Notes: generated by a model not told the origin, from the letters alone. Positions 23,668 through 32,041 are shown, counted from the stretch's first letter. The stretch: DNA of 36,722 bases from an uncultured Lachnospiraceae bacterium (GCA_910577825.1 CAJTOK010000037.1:1-36722); one strand, 5' to 3'. A program made the numbers and translations.

Positions 23668-25572
23668 ATGGCAAATAATAAAACTTTTAAACCGTATGTC
23701 CCGTCAGATAAGGTAGTGCCTGAATTTACAGTTACATCAGTAATTCTTGGTATACTGCTTGCTGTTGTATTTGGCGGCGCTAATGCTTATCTGGGGCTGC
23801 GTGTAGGCATGACTGTATCGGCTTCAATTCCTGCCGCAGTTGTTTCTATGGGAATTATACGTAAGATTTTAAAGAAAGATTCTATTCTGGAAAACAATAT
23901 GGTACAGACTATAGGTTCTGCTGGTGAATCACTTGCCGCAGGTGCTATATTCACGCTGCCAGCATTGTTTATGTGGGCAGCTGAGGATAGTTCCATAGCT
24001 GCACCACACCTTCTTGAGATTGCAACTATTACAATTTGTGGCGGGCTGCTTGGCGTACTTTTTATGGTACCGCTGCGTACTGCGCTTATTGTGGAAGAAC
24101 ATGGTGTCCTTCCATTTCCTGAAGGGACAGCATGTGCAGAGGTTCTTCTTGCTGGTGAAAGCGGAGGCTCTAAGTCTAAAATTGTATTTTCAGGGCTTGG
24201 TATTGCTGCTATTTATAAGTTTATAGCTGACGGGCTGTGCCTTTTTCCTTCTGAAGTAGTCTGGGAAGTGAAACCCCTTAAAGGTGCAGGTTTTGGAATA
24301 GATGTACTTCCTGCCCTTGCAGGTGTAGGCTATATATGCGGTATCCAGATATCTGGCTATATGTTTTCAGGCGCTATCCTTGCATGGTTTGTGCTTATGC
24401 CGCTTATTGCGCTTTTTGGGGCAGATGCAATGGTTGCACCTTCTGATAAAATAATTAGTGCTATGTCACCTGATGCGATATGGAGCAGTTATATACGCTA
24501 TATTGGCGCAGGCGCTGTTGCCGCAGGCGGGATTATAAGCCTTTTAAAGACGCTCCCGGTAATAGTGAAAACATTTAGCAAGGCAATACAGGGATTTGGG
24601 CATAAGGAATCTGAAAGCCTGCGTACTAATAAAGACCTGCCTATGCCTGTTGTACTTGGAGGAGTCCTTGCAATAGCTATTATAATCTGGATTATGCCAT
24701 CAGTGCCAATAAGCCTGCTGGGTGCTTTGATAATTGTAATATTCGGGTTTTTCTTTGCTACGGTATCAAGCCGTATGGTAGGGCTTGTCGGTTCTTCCAA
24801 CAACCCGGTATCAGGCATGGCAATAGCAACGCTTCTTATTGCAACTGCACTTTTAAAGGCAACAGGCACTACTGGTTATACAGGGATGGCGTCCGCTATA
24901 TGTATTGGAACAGTAATATGTATTGTTGCTGCAATGGCAGGCGATACTTCACAGGATTTAAAGACGGGTTATATTGTAGGTGCGACACCTATGCGCCAGC
25001 AGATTGGGGAGTTAATAGGAGCTGTGGTATCAGGGCTTGCAATAGGCGGCATAATGTACCTTCTTAATACAGCATGGGGTTATAGTTCTACAGAGCTTCC
25101 TGCACCACAGGCATCACTTATGAAACTTGTAGTAGAAGGCGTTATGGGCGGTTCGCTGCCATGGGGGCTTGTGCTTTCTGGCGTTGGTGTAGCCGTGGCA
25201 ATAGAAATACTCGGGCTTCCAATACTTCCAATCGCAATAGGGCTTTACCTGCCAATATACCTTTCTACCCCAATATTTGCAGGTGGTGTTATACGCTGGT
25301 TCTTTGAAAATAAAAAGAAAAACAGTTCTGGAAGTGAAAACAAGGATACTATTGAAAATGGAGTGCTTTACAGTTCAGGGCTTATTGCTGGTGAAGGGCT
25401 TGTTGGCATATTGCTTGCTGTCCTTGCAATTATACCATTTAAAGATGGTTCATTTGCAGACTTTATAAACCTTGGCGGCATACTTGGCAATACAGGCGGG
25501 ATTATTTTCTTTATACTTCTGCTTGCAACACTTGTATATTTTTCACTGCATAAAGATAAAGCAGCAAGTTAA
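23668..25572 (+). CDS. OPT family oligopeptide transporter
   Basis: A 634-residue secondary transporter of the OPT/YSL superfamily, proton-coupled importers of short peptides or metal chelates. About 14-16 hydrophobic segments span the protein. Hallmarks are FGGANAYLGLRVGMTVSASI near 32-51 and NNMVQTIGSAGESLAAGAIF, plus the SNNPVSGMAIATLL region. The frame is open further upstream (to 23584), but the ATG at 23668, with TGAGG 6 bases before it, gives the usual MANN-type start. It is the first gene of a three-gene unit with a PqqD-like protein and PepD, which supports peptide import. Confidence 0.92.
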   Translation: MANNKTFKPYVPSDKVVPEFTVTSVILGILLAVVFGGANAYLGLRVGMTVSASIPAAVVSMGIIRKILKKDSILENNMVQTIGSAGESLAAGAIFTLPALFMWAAEDSSIAAPHLLEIATITICGGLLGVLFMVPLRTALIVEEHGVLPFPEGTACAEVLLAGESGGSKSKIVFSGLGIAAIYKFIADGLCLFPSEVVWEVKPLKGAGFGIDVLPALAGVGYICGIQISGYMFSGAILAWFVLMPLIALFGADAMVAPSDKIISAMSPDAIWSSYIRYIGAGAVAAGGIISLLKTLPVIVKTFSKAIQGFGHKESESLRTNKDLPMPVVLGGVLAIAIIIWIMPSVPISLLGALIIVIFGFFFATVSSRMVGLVGSSNNPVSGMAIATLLIATALLKATGTTGYTGMASAICIGTVICIVAAMAGDTSQDLKTGYIVGATPMRQQIGELIGAVVSGLAIGGIMYLLNTAWGYSSTELPAPQASLMKLVVEGVMGGSLPWGLVLSGVGVAVAIEILGLPILPIAIGLYLPIYLSTPIFAGGVIRWFFENKKKNSSGSENKDTIENGVLYSSGLIAGEGLVGILLAVLAIIPFKDGSFADFINLGGILGNTGGIIFFILLLATLVYFSLHKDKAAS

Positions 25573-25605
25573 TTTCATGCAGTTATAGAAAGGCAGCCCC
25601 TATAA

Positions 25606-25962
25606 ATGGCAAAAAATAAAATAAAGAAAATACCACAAAACTATATGGATACAGTAATGGTACGTAACCCTCTGTATAAATGGTCAGAAAATAAAGATGG
25701 GACAGTGGTTATAGATGTTATAAATAAAGGCCTGCACAACAGTATAGCACAGAAATTTTTCCATAAGCCAAAGACAAGCCATATTTCACTTGATAAATAT
25801 GGTTCTGTGCTTTGGAAGTCAGTTAATGGCACAAATACAGTTTATGATATACTAAATATTATGTCAGAGGCATTTCCTGATGAAAAGGACAATATGCTTA
25901 AACGTGTAATTGCATTTATGCAGACCCTCTATTCAAACAAATATATATCATATAAGAAATAA
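25606..25962 (+). CDS. PqqD-family / RRE-like protein
   Basis: A 118-residue stand-alone protein of PqqD type. From residue 60 the pattern SLDKYGSVLWKSVNGTNTVYDI, then an acidic helix, then RVIAFMQTLYSNKYISYK, matches the PqqD winged-helix fold, the RiPP recognition element (RRE) that binds leader peptides and presents them to modifying enzymes. The N-terminal 55 residues are an extension (MAKNKIKKIPQNYMDTVMV, VVIDVINKGLHNSIAQKFF). No radical-SAM or other modification enzyme lies nearby. It sits 33 bases after the OPT transporter and 10 before pepD, so a role in peptide handling is inferred. Confidence 0.78.
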   Translation: MAKNKIKKIPQNYMDTVMVRNPLYKWSENKDGTVVIDVINKGLHNSIAQKFFHKPKTSHISLDKYGSVLWKSVNGTNTVYDILNIMSEAFPDEKDNMLKRVIAFMQTLYSNKYISYKK

Positions 25963-25972
25963 GGAGTTAAAA

Positions 25973-27457
25973 ATGGGTATTTTATCAGATTTAGAACCAA
26001 AGGCGGTGTTTAAATATTTTGAAAAAATATGCAGTATACCGCATGGCTCAGGCAATACAAAACAGATAAGCCGTTTTTGTGTTTCTTTTGCAAAGGAGCA
26101 CGGGCTAAAATACCATAAAGATGAAAGCAATAATGTAATAATATGGAAAGATGGGACTAAAGGCTATGAAAATTCCCCGGCTGTAATGATACAGGGACAC
26201 CTTGATATGGTATGTGAAAAGGAAACAGGCTGTAATATTGATTTTGAAAAGGACGGGCTGGCACTGCAGGTTAAGGATGGCGTTATCTCTGCTAAAGGTA
26301 CGACACTTGGCGGGGATGATGGCATTGCAATAGCTTATGCACTTGCAATACTTGAAGCAGATGATATCCCGCATCCCCCGCTTGAAGCAGTATTTACAGT
26401 TGATGAAGAAACAGGGATGGGCGGTGCAGCAGCACTTGGCTGTTCCCGGCTTAAATCACGTATTATGCTTAATATTGATTCTGAGGAGGAGGGGTATCTG
26501 CTTGTAAGCTGTGCAGGCGGTGCAACAGCTAATATAAACCTTCCATTAAAAAGAAAATCCATGTCTGGCATAAGGGCAGAAATAAACATAACCGGCCTTA
26601 AAGGCGGGCATTCCGGTGTTGAAATAGATAAAGGGCGGGCTAATTCAAATATGCTTATGGGAAGAACCCTCTATTTACTTTCACAGAAGTTTGGTTTTAA
26701 TATATATAAAATATATGGCGGGCTTAAAGATAATGCAATTCCAAGAGAAACATTTGCAAGTATTTTTCTTAGAAAAGATACAGATATAAAAGAGTTTAAA
26801 AATTACCTGGAAGAGATAAACAGCATATATTCTAATGAATACCATTCTACAGATGACGGTATAAAAATTAACTGCGAAGTATATGATAAACCTGATGAAT
26901 GGACTGTATTTAATGATAAATCTACATCAAAGATTATATCCCTGCTTGTAAACCTTCCTAATGGTATACAGCGTATGAGCAATGATATAGAGGGGCTTGT
27001 ACAGACTTCACTTAACCTTGGGGTAATGGATATAATATATGGTGAAAGCAGTTATCCACATGAAGTTTCTACAGAGTTAAAATGCAGGTGTTCTTTAAGG
27101 AGCAGCATAAGCACTGAAAAAGAAGAAATGGCAAACCGTATAAAATGCCTTGCAGAAACACTTGGCGGCACAGTAACTTTAACAGGGGAATATCCCGCAT
27201 GGGAATACAGGAAAGATTCACCACTGCGTGATACTATGACAGAGGTATTTAAGGAACAGTATGGAAAAGAACCCGTAATACAGGCAATACATGCCGGCGT
27301 TGAATGTGGGCTTTTTGCTGGAAAGCTTCCAGGGCTTGACTGTGTATCGTATGGCCCTGATATTAAAAATATCCATACACCACAGGAAGCAATGGATATA
27401 GAAAGTGTACGCAGGACATGGGAATATACACTTGAAATACTTAAACGGTTAAAATAA
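25973..27457 (+). CDS. pepD: aminoacyl-histidine dipeptidase PepD (M20C)
   Basis: A cytoplasmic zinc dipeptidase of 494 residues. The M20 metal ligands and catalytic residues are visible: GHLDMV with H76 and D78, TLGGDDGIA with D115-D116, DEETGMGG at 144-151 with the general-base Glu, NIDSEEEG with D169, and a C-terminal HTPQE. The ATG at 25973 was chosen because TAAGGAG lies 7 bases upstream and family members begin with a short tail before LEPKAVF. It closes the OPT-PqqD-PepD unit, so imported peptides could be cut here. Confidence 0.93.
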   Translation: MGILSDLEPKAVFKYFEKICSIPHGSGNTKQISRFCVSFAKEHGLKYHKDESNNVIIWKDGTKGYENSPAVMIQGHLDMVCEKETGCNIDFEKDGLALQVKDGVISAKGTTLGGDDGIAIAYALAILEADDIPHPPLEAVFTVDEETGMGGAAALGCSRLKSRIMLNIDSEEEGYLLVSCAGGATANINLPLKRKSMSGIRAEINITGLKGGHSGVEIDKGRANSNMLMGRTLYLLSQKFGFNIYKIYGGLKDNAIPRETFASIFLRKDTDIKEFKNYLEEINSIYSNEYHSTDDGIKINCEVYDKPDEWTVFNDKSTSKIISLLVNLPNGIQRMSNDIEGLVQTSLNLGVMDIIYGESSYPHEVSTELKCRCSLRSSISTEKEEMANRIKCLAETLGGTVTLTGEYPAWEYRKDSPLRDTMTEVFKEQYGKEPVIQAIHAGVECGLFAGKLPGLDCVSYGPDIKNIHTPQEAMDIESVRRTWEYTLEILKRLK

Positions 27458-27468
27458 AAGAATATTTA

Positions 27469-27511
27469 GTCAAGCGGATATTCGCAATCGCTTCGCTACT
27501 TACTTGATGAG
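27469..27511 (+). other. compact inverted-repeat element between pepD and its terminator
   Basis: TCAAG ... CTTGA bracket about 30 bases, inside which AAGCG/CGCTT and GCG/CGC segments can pair (TCAAGCGGATATTCGC ... CGCTTCGC). It is richer in G and C than its surroundings. It could be a dispersed repeat unit or a processed RNA hairpin. No second copy is visible in the window. Confidence 0.35.
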
Positions 27512-27520
27512 GTTAAATTA

Positions 27521-27566
27521 TGCCTGGAAGCCAGTTATAACAGCGGGTTTCCAGGCACAGTTTTTA
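27521..27566 (+). terminator. intrinsic terminator of the OPT-pepD unit
   Basis: TGCCTGGAAGCC (27521-27532) pairs with GGGTTTCCAGGCA-type bases at 27546-27557, a 12-bp stem with one G-U pair. TTTTT follows at 27561-27565. Confidence 0.85.
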
Positions 27567-28073
27567 ATTGGTAATTTTAATCTGGCACATTTTCATTGCT
27601 TCCAGTGCATTATTATGTGATGCTGGTGTAACCCCTGCACAGCAGGATGAATCAACGCTGATATTTTTCTCTGGAAAATATGCTTTTAACAAAAGGGCAT
27701 TAGATATTACGCAGATATCTGTGCAAAGGCCTATAAGCTCTATTTCATCATAATTTTTTACTTCTTCTGGAAGGTTAATGCTTCCAAAAGTATTTTTCTC
27801 AATAACCCTGCTGGCATATCCATTAAGCCCTGGTATAATTTCCCAGCCTTTACTCCCTTTAATGCAATGTTCTACAGGAAGGTTTTTCCCCTCCGCTGTA
27901 TCAAGGTAATTACTATAATGTGTGTCTTTTGTAAATATTACACCATCATTATTATTAATAGCAGATTTCACTTTATTAATTACATATGGCACAATTTCCT
28001 CTGCCTCTTTTGTGCCAAGTGCCCCGTCTACAAAGTCATTCTGCATATCAACTACAATTAAAACTTTTGCCAT
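27564..28073 (-). CDS. nicotinamidase-like cysteine hydrolase (PncA type)
   Basis: A 169-residue isochorismatase-fold hydrolase. The catalytic triad is readable as D9, K93 (EKNTFG) and C121 (TDICV). The metal site has D50, H52 and H69 (KDTHYS and PVEHC), which is the pattern of nicotinamidases that convert nicotinamide to nicotinate. Related ureidoacrylate and isochorismate hydrolases lack the metal triad, so PncA is favoured. AGGGGAGG precedes the ATG. It follows the DUF2156 gene by 18 bases in the same transcription unit. Confidence 0.85.
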   Translation of the reverse strand: MAKVLIVVDMQNDFVDGALGTKEAEEIVPYVINKVKSAINNNDGVIFTKDTHYSNYLDTAEGKNLPVEHCIKGSKGWEIIPGLNGYASRVIEKNTFGSINLPEEVKNYDEIELIGLCTDICVISNALLLKAYFPEKNISVDSSCCAGVTPASHNNALEAMKMCQIKITN

Positions 28074-28091
28074 TTTAACCTCCCCTGTTAA

Positions 28092-28979
28092 TTATCTTTT
28101 CTGCACTGCAGTATATTTATCAAGAAGAATAACAGGCCTGTATGAAAGCTTTGCCTTTCTAAGCCCTTCATCCCCTGTGTCTTCTTCCCTGTTCACATAC
28201 TGGTAATCTTTACATTCTGCAAGTACAAACTGCTGGTTTATCATAGGATAAGCCCCTTGTATCTCTGGAAATGCCTTTTCAAAATGTACTACAAATGTAT
28301 CATCAGATAAAGGCTCACCCAGCGTAAAGGCAATTACATGCCCATTAAGCCTTAAAACGCCACCTGTAAGCCCGAGCTCTTCAAAATACATAAGTGCTTC
28401 CTTAACCACATCATATTCTTCCTGCATTAAATCATCCCATTTGTCTACACGTTTCTTCTTCCAGATATGGTTCATCTGGATACATTCCCCCACATTATCT
28501 TTTGACATCTTTTCATAATTCCATAAAGAATTATCCTTAAATCTTGCAATATGGTTTCTTTTACCGTGGTACTTCCTGCCTGCAAGTTCCGCCAGGTCTT
28601 TTGTATTATAAATATAGTCACTCATATCCCTGTCCATGCTTATAATAAAACGCCCGGGATACCAGCCAGAAAGCAGCTCTTTTTCTTCTTCCAGTATACC
28701 GCTGATTTTAATATGCTCCCCCTCTGCCTGTCCATAAAGCATGATTTTTTCAAGAGCCTTCTTTTTATCACCTGCGCCTACAGGAAAAGCATAATAAATA
28801 TCATCTTCAAATACATATTTAAGTATAACACATCCACAGGCACTGGCAACCTTTAAAGGATAAACTTTTCTCCATAAATAAGTGCTTGCAAAGCAAAATT
28901 CACATGCTTTCTTATTGTCTTCCCTGAACTTTGCAGACATCCATTCCCTGTCTGCCATAGTAATATCCCTAAATTCCAT
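28092..28979 (-). CDS. DUF2156 / phosphatidylglycerol lysyltransferase C-terminal-like protein
   Basis: A 295-residue GNAT-fold protein. The C-terminal pattern VNREEDTGDEGLRKAKLSYRP and the mid-protein GRKYHGKRNHIARF are the DUF2156 signatures. This domain forms the acyltransferase part of MprF-like aminoacyl-phosphatidylglycerol synthases, but stand-alone members lack the membrane flippase domain, as here, and their substrates are mostly unknown. CGGAGGAGAT precedes the ATG. It is co-directional with the nicotinamidase gene. Confidence 0.85.
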   Translation of the reverse strand: MEFRDITMADREWMSAKFREDNKKACEFCFASTYLWRKVYPLKVASACGCVILKYVFEDDIYYAFPVGAGDKKKALEKIMLYGQAEGEHIKISGILEEEKELLSGWYPGRFIISMDRDMSDYIYNTKDLAELAGRKYHGKRNHIARFKDNSLWNYEKMSKDNVGECIQMNHIWKKKRVDKWDDLMQEEYDVVKEALMYFEELGLTGGVLRLNGHVIAFTLGEPLSDDTFVVHFEKAFPEIQGAYPMINQQFVLAECKDYQYVNREEDTGDEGLRKAKLSYRPVILLDKYTAVQKR

Positions 28980-29008
28980 AATCTCCTCCGTTAATTAACC
29001 TTCCCTGT

Positions 29009-29036
29009 TAAAGTTTATGGTAAATAAAGACGATAA
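29009..29036 (+). promoter_or_regulatory. sigma-D (sigma-28) flagellar promoter
   Basis: TAAAGTTT (29009-29016) is a perfect -35 for the flagellar sigma factor, and GACGATAA (29029-29036) matches seven of eight -10 bases. Sixteen bases lie between TAAA and the -10. Transcription should begin about 45 bases before the start codon of the FliD-like gene. Confidence 0.8.
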
Positions 29037-29088
29037 ATAAATAAGATACAGCTTTATATATACTTATAATACCCAGGGAGGTGCAATT

Positions 29089-29691
29089 ATGAATATAAAT
29101 GTTAATTCGTCTAGTTCAAGCTACAATTTTATACTAAGGAACTATTATTCTAAAAACCGTGATGCCTCAAGAGCAGTAATGCGTGGCAATATTGATGATA
29201 AATTATTAGTAACTGCAGATTCCAATGCACTTTCAAAGATAGCTAAGGCATTGCGCAATATAGAATATTCAGCTGATAATGGTGTCGGGATTTATAATAA
29301 TGTAAAAGCATTTGTAGATACATACAACAATCTTGCATCAAGTTCAGGCAGTGCAATTTCATATGATATAACCCATCCAAACAAGCTGCTTAAAAGCCTG
29401 GTTAAAAGCAAGGCTGATGAACTTGAGGATATAGGGATATCAGTATCTGCCTCTGGCAAACTTACACTTAAAAAAGAAACCTTGTTAAAAAGTTCACCTT
29501 CAAAGATATCCAGAATATTTTCTTCAGACAGTGAGTTTACACAGAAAGTAAAATATTATTCCAGCAAGATATATACAGCTTCAAACCTTATTAACCTTTC
29601 AACACCAGCAGATACTTTCAAACCATCTACAGGCACTGGTACAGATATTCCTGGCGGAAGTACCAGTACAACAATCGATGCTAAAGTATAA
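29089..29691 (+). CDS. small FliD-like flagellar protein (tentative)
   Basis: A 200-residue protein without a signal peptide. Segments resemble the C-terminal half of the filament cap FliD: VKAFVDTYNNLASS near residue 83, LEDIGISVSASGKLTLKKETL near 115-135, and FTQKVKYYSSKIYTASNLI near 156. A Ser/Asn-rich N-terminus resembles exported flagellar proteins, and the tail is Thr/Ser-rich. It is far shorter than true FliD (over 450 residues) and lacks most of the protein body. GGGAGGTG precedes the ATG. A strong sigma-D promoter drives it alone, which supports a flagellar role. Confidence 0.6.
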   Translation: MNINVNSSSSSYNFILRNYYSKNRDASRAVMRGNIDDKLLVTADSNALSKIAKALRNIEYSADNGVGIYNNVKAFVDTYNNLASSSGSAISYDITHPNKLLKSLVKSKADELEDIGISVSASGKLTLKKETLLKSSPSKISRIFSSDSEFTQKVKYYSSKIYTASNLINLSTPADTFKPSTGTGTDIPGGSTSTTIDAKV

Positions 29692-29695
29692 TAAT

Positions 29696-29728
29696 ATGCC
29701 ATCTGCCAGAAATCCTGGCAGATGGCAT
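29696..29728. terminator. bidirectional terminator, perfect 14-bp stem
   Basis: ATGCCATCTGCCAG and CTGGCAGATGGCAT pair perfectly around a 5-base loop, between the FliD-like gene and the convergent rplA. Flanks are only moderately T-rich, but the stem is very stable. Confidence 0.75.
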
Positions 29729-29791
29729 TCTTGTCTGTTCCGTATCCCGGTTTATCTTATATGATATATAGAAGCAAATATATACTGCTGC

Positions 29792-30484
29792 TTACATAAG
29801 TTTTGCTGTATTAATCTTTACACCAGGCCCCATTGTACTTGCAAGTGTAACACTTCTGTAATACTGGCCTTTAGCTGATGAAGGTTTTGCCTTTGTGATG
29901 GCAGCAACCAGTGCATTGACATTTTCAATTAACTGTTCCTCTGTAAAAGAAACCTTCCCTACAGGGCAGTGGATAATATTAGACTTATCAAGCCTGTACT
30001 CAATTTTACCAGCTTTAATATCATTAATAGCCTTTGTAACATCCATTGTAACTGTCCCGGCCTTAGGGTTTGGCATAAGGCCTTTAGGACCCAGTACACG
30101 CCCAAGACGCCCGACAATGCCCATCATATCAGGTGTAGCAACTACAACGTCAAATTCAAGCCATCCGTCATTCTGGATTTTAGGAACAAGTTCCTCACCG
30201 CCTGCAAAATCAGCACCTGCTGCAAGTGCTTCGTCAACTTTATCCCCTTTGGCAAATACAAGTACCCTGACTGTCTTTCCTGTACCATGTGGCAAAACAA
30301 CTGCGCCACGTACCTGCTGGTCTGCATGGCGGCCATCAACACCAAGCCTTAAATGTGCTTCAACTGTTTCATCAAACTTGGCAACTGCAGTTTTTTTAAC
30401 TAAGGCAACAGCTTCTGGGATTTCATACTGCTGTGTCCTGTCAACTAACTTAGCAGCTTCTACATATTTCTTTCCTCTTTTCAT
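29792..30484 (-). CDS. rplA: 50S ribosomal protein L1 (uL1)
   Basis: L1 forms the mobile stalk next to the E site and represses its own operon in other bacteria. The 230-residue sequence starts MKRGKKYVEAAKLVDRTQQY and includes LRLGVDGRHADQQVRGAVVLP and GLMPNPKAGTVTMDV, the conserved core. GGAGGTTAT precedes the ATG. The usual next genes, rplJ and rplL, are absent: a terminator and a convergent gene follow. Confidence 0.98.
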   Translation of the reverse strand: MKRGKKYVEAAKLVDRTQQYEIPEAVALVKKTAVAKFDETVEAHLRLGVDGRHADQQVRGAVVLPHGTGKTVRVLVFAKGDKVDEALAAGADFAGGEELVPKIQNDGWLEFDVVVATPDMMGIVGRLGRVLGPKGLMPNPKAGTVTMDVTKAINDIKAGKIEYRLDKSNIIHCPVGKVSFTEEQLIENVNALVAAITKAKPSSAKGQYYRSVTLASTMGPGVKINTAKLM

Positions 30485-30682
30485 AATATAACCTCCTGGT
30501 GGTAGTAACGGCGGGTTTTCCAGCGTAATCCAGGTTTAAAACCTTTTAAGCGCCAGACGCACAGACGCATATTTTATGCGTACAGCCTCCCACATCGTCC
30601 AATACAATAACAAATCTGTTTTCTATAATAAATAGTCTTCCTGGAATTTTATAAAATAAATTACATCTTTAAGCCCATGATG
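30485..30682 (-). promoter_or_regulatory. non-coding leader between rplK and rplA
   Basis: This 198-base gap is longer than usual. On the minus strand it holds ACGCATA-AAA-TATGCGT (a 7-bp hairpin, about 30565-30582), two tandem copies of TGCGTCTG, and an AGGTT/AACCT dyad closer to rplA. It could be an L1-responsive leader or carry an internal promoter. Confidence 0.4.
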
Positions 30683-31108
30683 TTATTCTTCAACAGTTAC
30701 GCCCATGCTGCGTGCTGTACCAGCTATCATGCTCATAGCAGCTTCAATAGTTGCAGCATTTAAATCAGGCATCTTTGTTTCTGCAATCTCCCTGATTTTA
30801 TCCTTGGAAATTGTAGCAACTTTTGTCTTATTAGGAACGCCTGAGCCTGACTGTATATTACATGCCTTTTTAATAAGGACTGCTGCTGGAGGAGTCTTTG
30901 TGATAAAACTGAAACTTTTATCCTGGTATACAGTGATGACAACAGGAATAATCATGCCTTCCTGTCCAGCTGTCTTAGCATTAAACTCCTTTGTAAACTG
31001 TACAATATTAACTCCGTGCTGTCCAAGTGCAGGGCCAACAGGTGGTGCTGGTGTTGCCTTAGCAGCAGGAATCTGTAATTTAATATATCCTTCGACTTTC
31101 TTAGCCAT
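30683..31108 (-). CDS. rplK: 50S ribosomal protein L11 (uL11)
   Basis: L11 binds the GTPase-associated region of 23S rRNA. The 141-residue protein starts MAKKVEGYIKLQIPAAKATP and has PPVGPALGQHGVNIVQFTKE and the C-terminal IAGTARSMGVTVEE. Length and motifs are standard. TAGGAGGTA precedes the ATG. It follows nusG by 91 bases, which contain three hairpins. Confidence 0.98.
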   Translation of the reverse strand: MAKKVEGYIKLQIPAAKATPAPPVGPALGQHGVNIVQFTKEFNAKTAGQEGMIIPVVITVYQDKSFSFITKTPPAAVLIKKACNIQSGSGVPNKTKVATISKDKIREIAETKMPDLNAATIEAAMSMIAGTARSMGVTVEE

Positions 31109-31131
31109 TTTAAGTACCTCCTATATAATAA

Positions 31132-31195
31132 TGCGCTGTGCGCAAAATCCAATGGCAGCTTTATAAACTGCCCTTTTAAAACCAGATAAACTGGT
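31132..31195 (-). promoter_or_regulatory. three hairpins between nusG and rplK
   Basis: TGCGC/GCGCA (31132-31144), GGCAG/CTGCC (31154-31172) and ACCAG/CTGGT (31181-31195) are packed in 64 bases. Their array suggests an rplK leader or attenuator. No strong T-tract follows any of them. Confidence 0.4.
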
Positions 31196-31199
31196 AATC

Positions 31200-31721
31200 C
31201 TAAACAGCTTCAATATCATTGAAACTTATTTCTACTGGTGTTTCACGGCCAAACATATCTATATTAATTGTAACCGTACTATTCTTATGGTCAATCTGCC
31301 GGACAATACCCACTGTATCCTCCCAGACACCAGACTTGACAACTACAGAATCGCCAATACTATATGGTGTATCAGGGGCATCTACTTTAAGTCCCATGCT
31401 CTCAATATCTGCTTCTGTAAGGGGCACCGGTTTAGAACCTGGCCCTACAAAACCAGTTACACCACGGGTGTTGCGGACAACATACCATGTATCGTCATTC
31501 ATAATCATTTTAATAAGAACATAAGCAGGGAACATTTTCTGCTGTACAGTCTTTTCTTCCCCTTCAGTCCCCTTTGTAATATTTAACATGGGAACTGAAA
31601 CTTCCAGAATCTGGTCCTGGAGATTACGGTTTTCAATAGTTTTTTCAATATCCATCTTAACCTTATTCTCATATCCTGAATAAGTATGAGCAACATACCA
31701 ATGCGCTTCTGTATCTGCCAT
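31200..31721 (-). CDS. nusG: transcription termination/antitermination protein NusG
   Basis: NusG binds the RNA polymerase clamp and modulates pausing and coupling with translation. The 173-residue protein has the NGN domain (about 1-115; WYVAHTYSGYENKVKMDIEK, PAYVLIKM and RNTRGVTGFVG) and a KOW domain from about residue 120 (YSIGDSVVVKSGVWED). AAGGTGAT precedes the ATG. It is 11 bases after secE, the conserved order. Confidence 0.97.
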   Translation of the reverse strand: MADTEAHWYVAHTYSGYENKVKMDIEKTIENRNLQDQILEVSVPMLNITKGTEGEEKTVQQKMFPAYVLIKMIMNDDTWYVVRNTRGVTGFVGPGSKPVPLTEADIESMGLKVDAPDTPYSIGDSVVVKSGVWEDTVGIVRQIDHKNSTVTINIDMFGRETPVEISFNDIEAV

Positions 31722-31732
31722 AATCTATCACC

Positions 31733-31993
31733 TTATCCTATCTGAAGAATCTTATCAAGGCCTGTCTTAATAAGAAAATCAAGCAGGGCAATAATTGCAC
31801 CCAAAATAACTGTTACAATAACTACTGCTGTAGTTTCTTTGATGACTGTATTTTTATCTGGCCATATAATCCTTCCAAATTCAGCTTTAAGCTTCTGGAT
31901 ACGGCCACCTTGTTTATTTGTGCCATTATTTGCACTTTCAGTTTTCTTTGGCACGTCCTGTCCAACTAATTCTTTGTTCTCAGAATCTCCCAT
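31733..31993 (-). CDS. secE: preprotein translocase subunit SecE
   Basis: SecE stabilises SecY in the translocon. The 86-residue protein has a charged N-terminus of about 45 residues and one C-terminal membrane segment (TAVVIVTVILGAIIALLDFL) preceded by the amphipathic FGRIIWPDKNTVIKET. The extended polar head is common in clostridia. TGGAGGCT precedes the ATG. It lies between rpmG and nusG. Confidence 0.95.
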   Translation of the reverse strand: MGDSENKELVGQDVPKKTESANNGTNKQGGRIQKLKAEFGRIIWPDKNTVIKETTAVVIVTVILGAIIALLDFLIKTGLDKILQIG

Positions 31994-32041
31994 AAAAAGC
32001 CTCCATTCTGCGGCTATATACTACTTCGCACAATATTAAAA

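Noticed and set aside
27469..27511. tRNA gene
   Set aside because: Too short, and no acceptor stem, T-loop or anticodon arm can be drawn.
29895..30491. Long plus-strand ORF opposite rplA
   Set aside because: Mirror of the conserved rplA coding sequence without a ribosome site.
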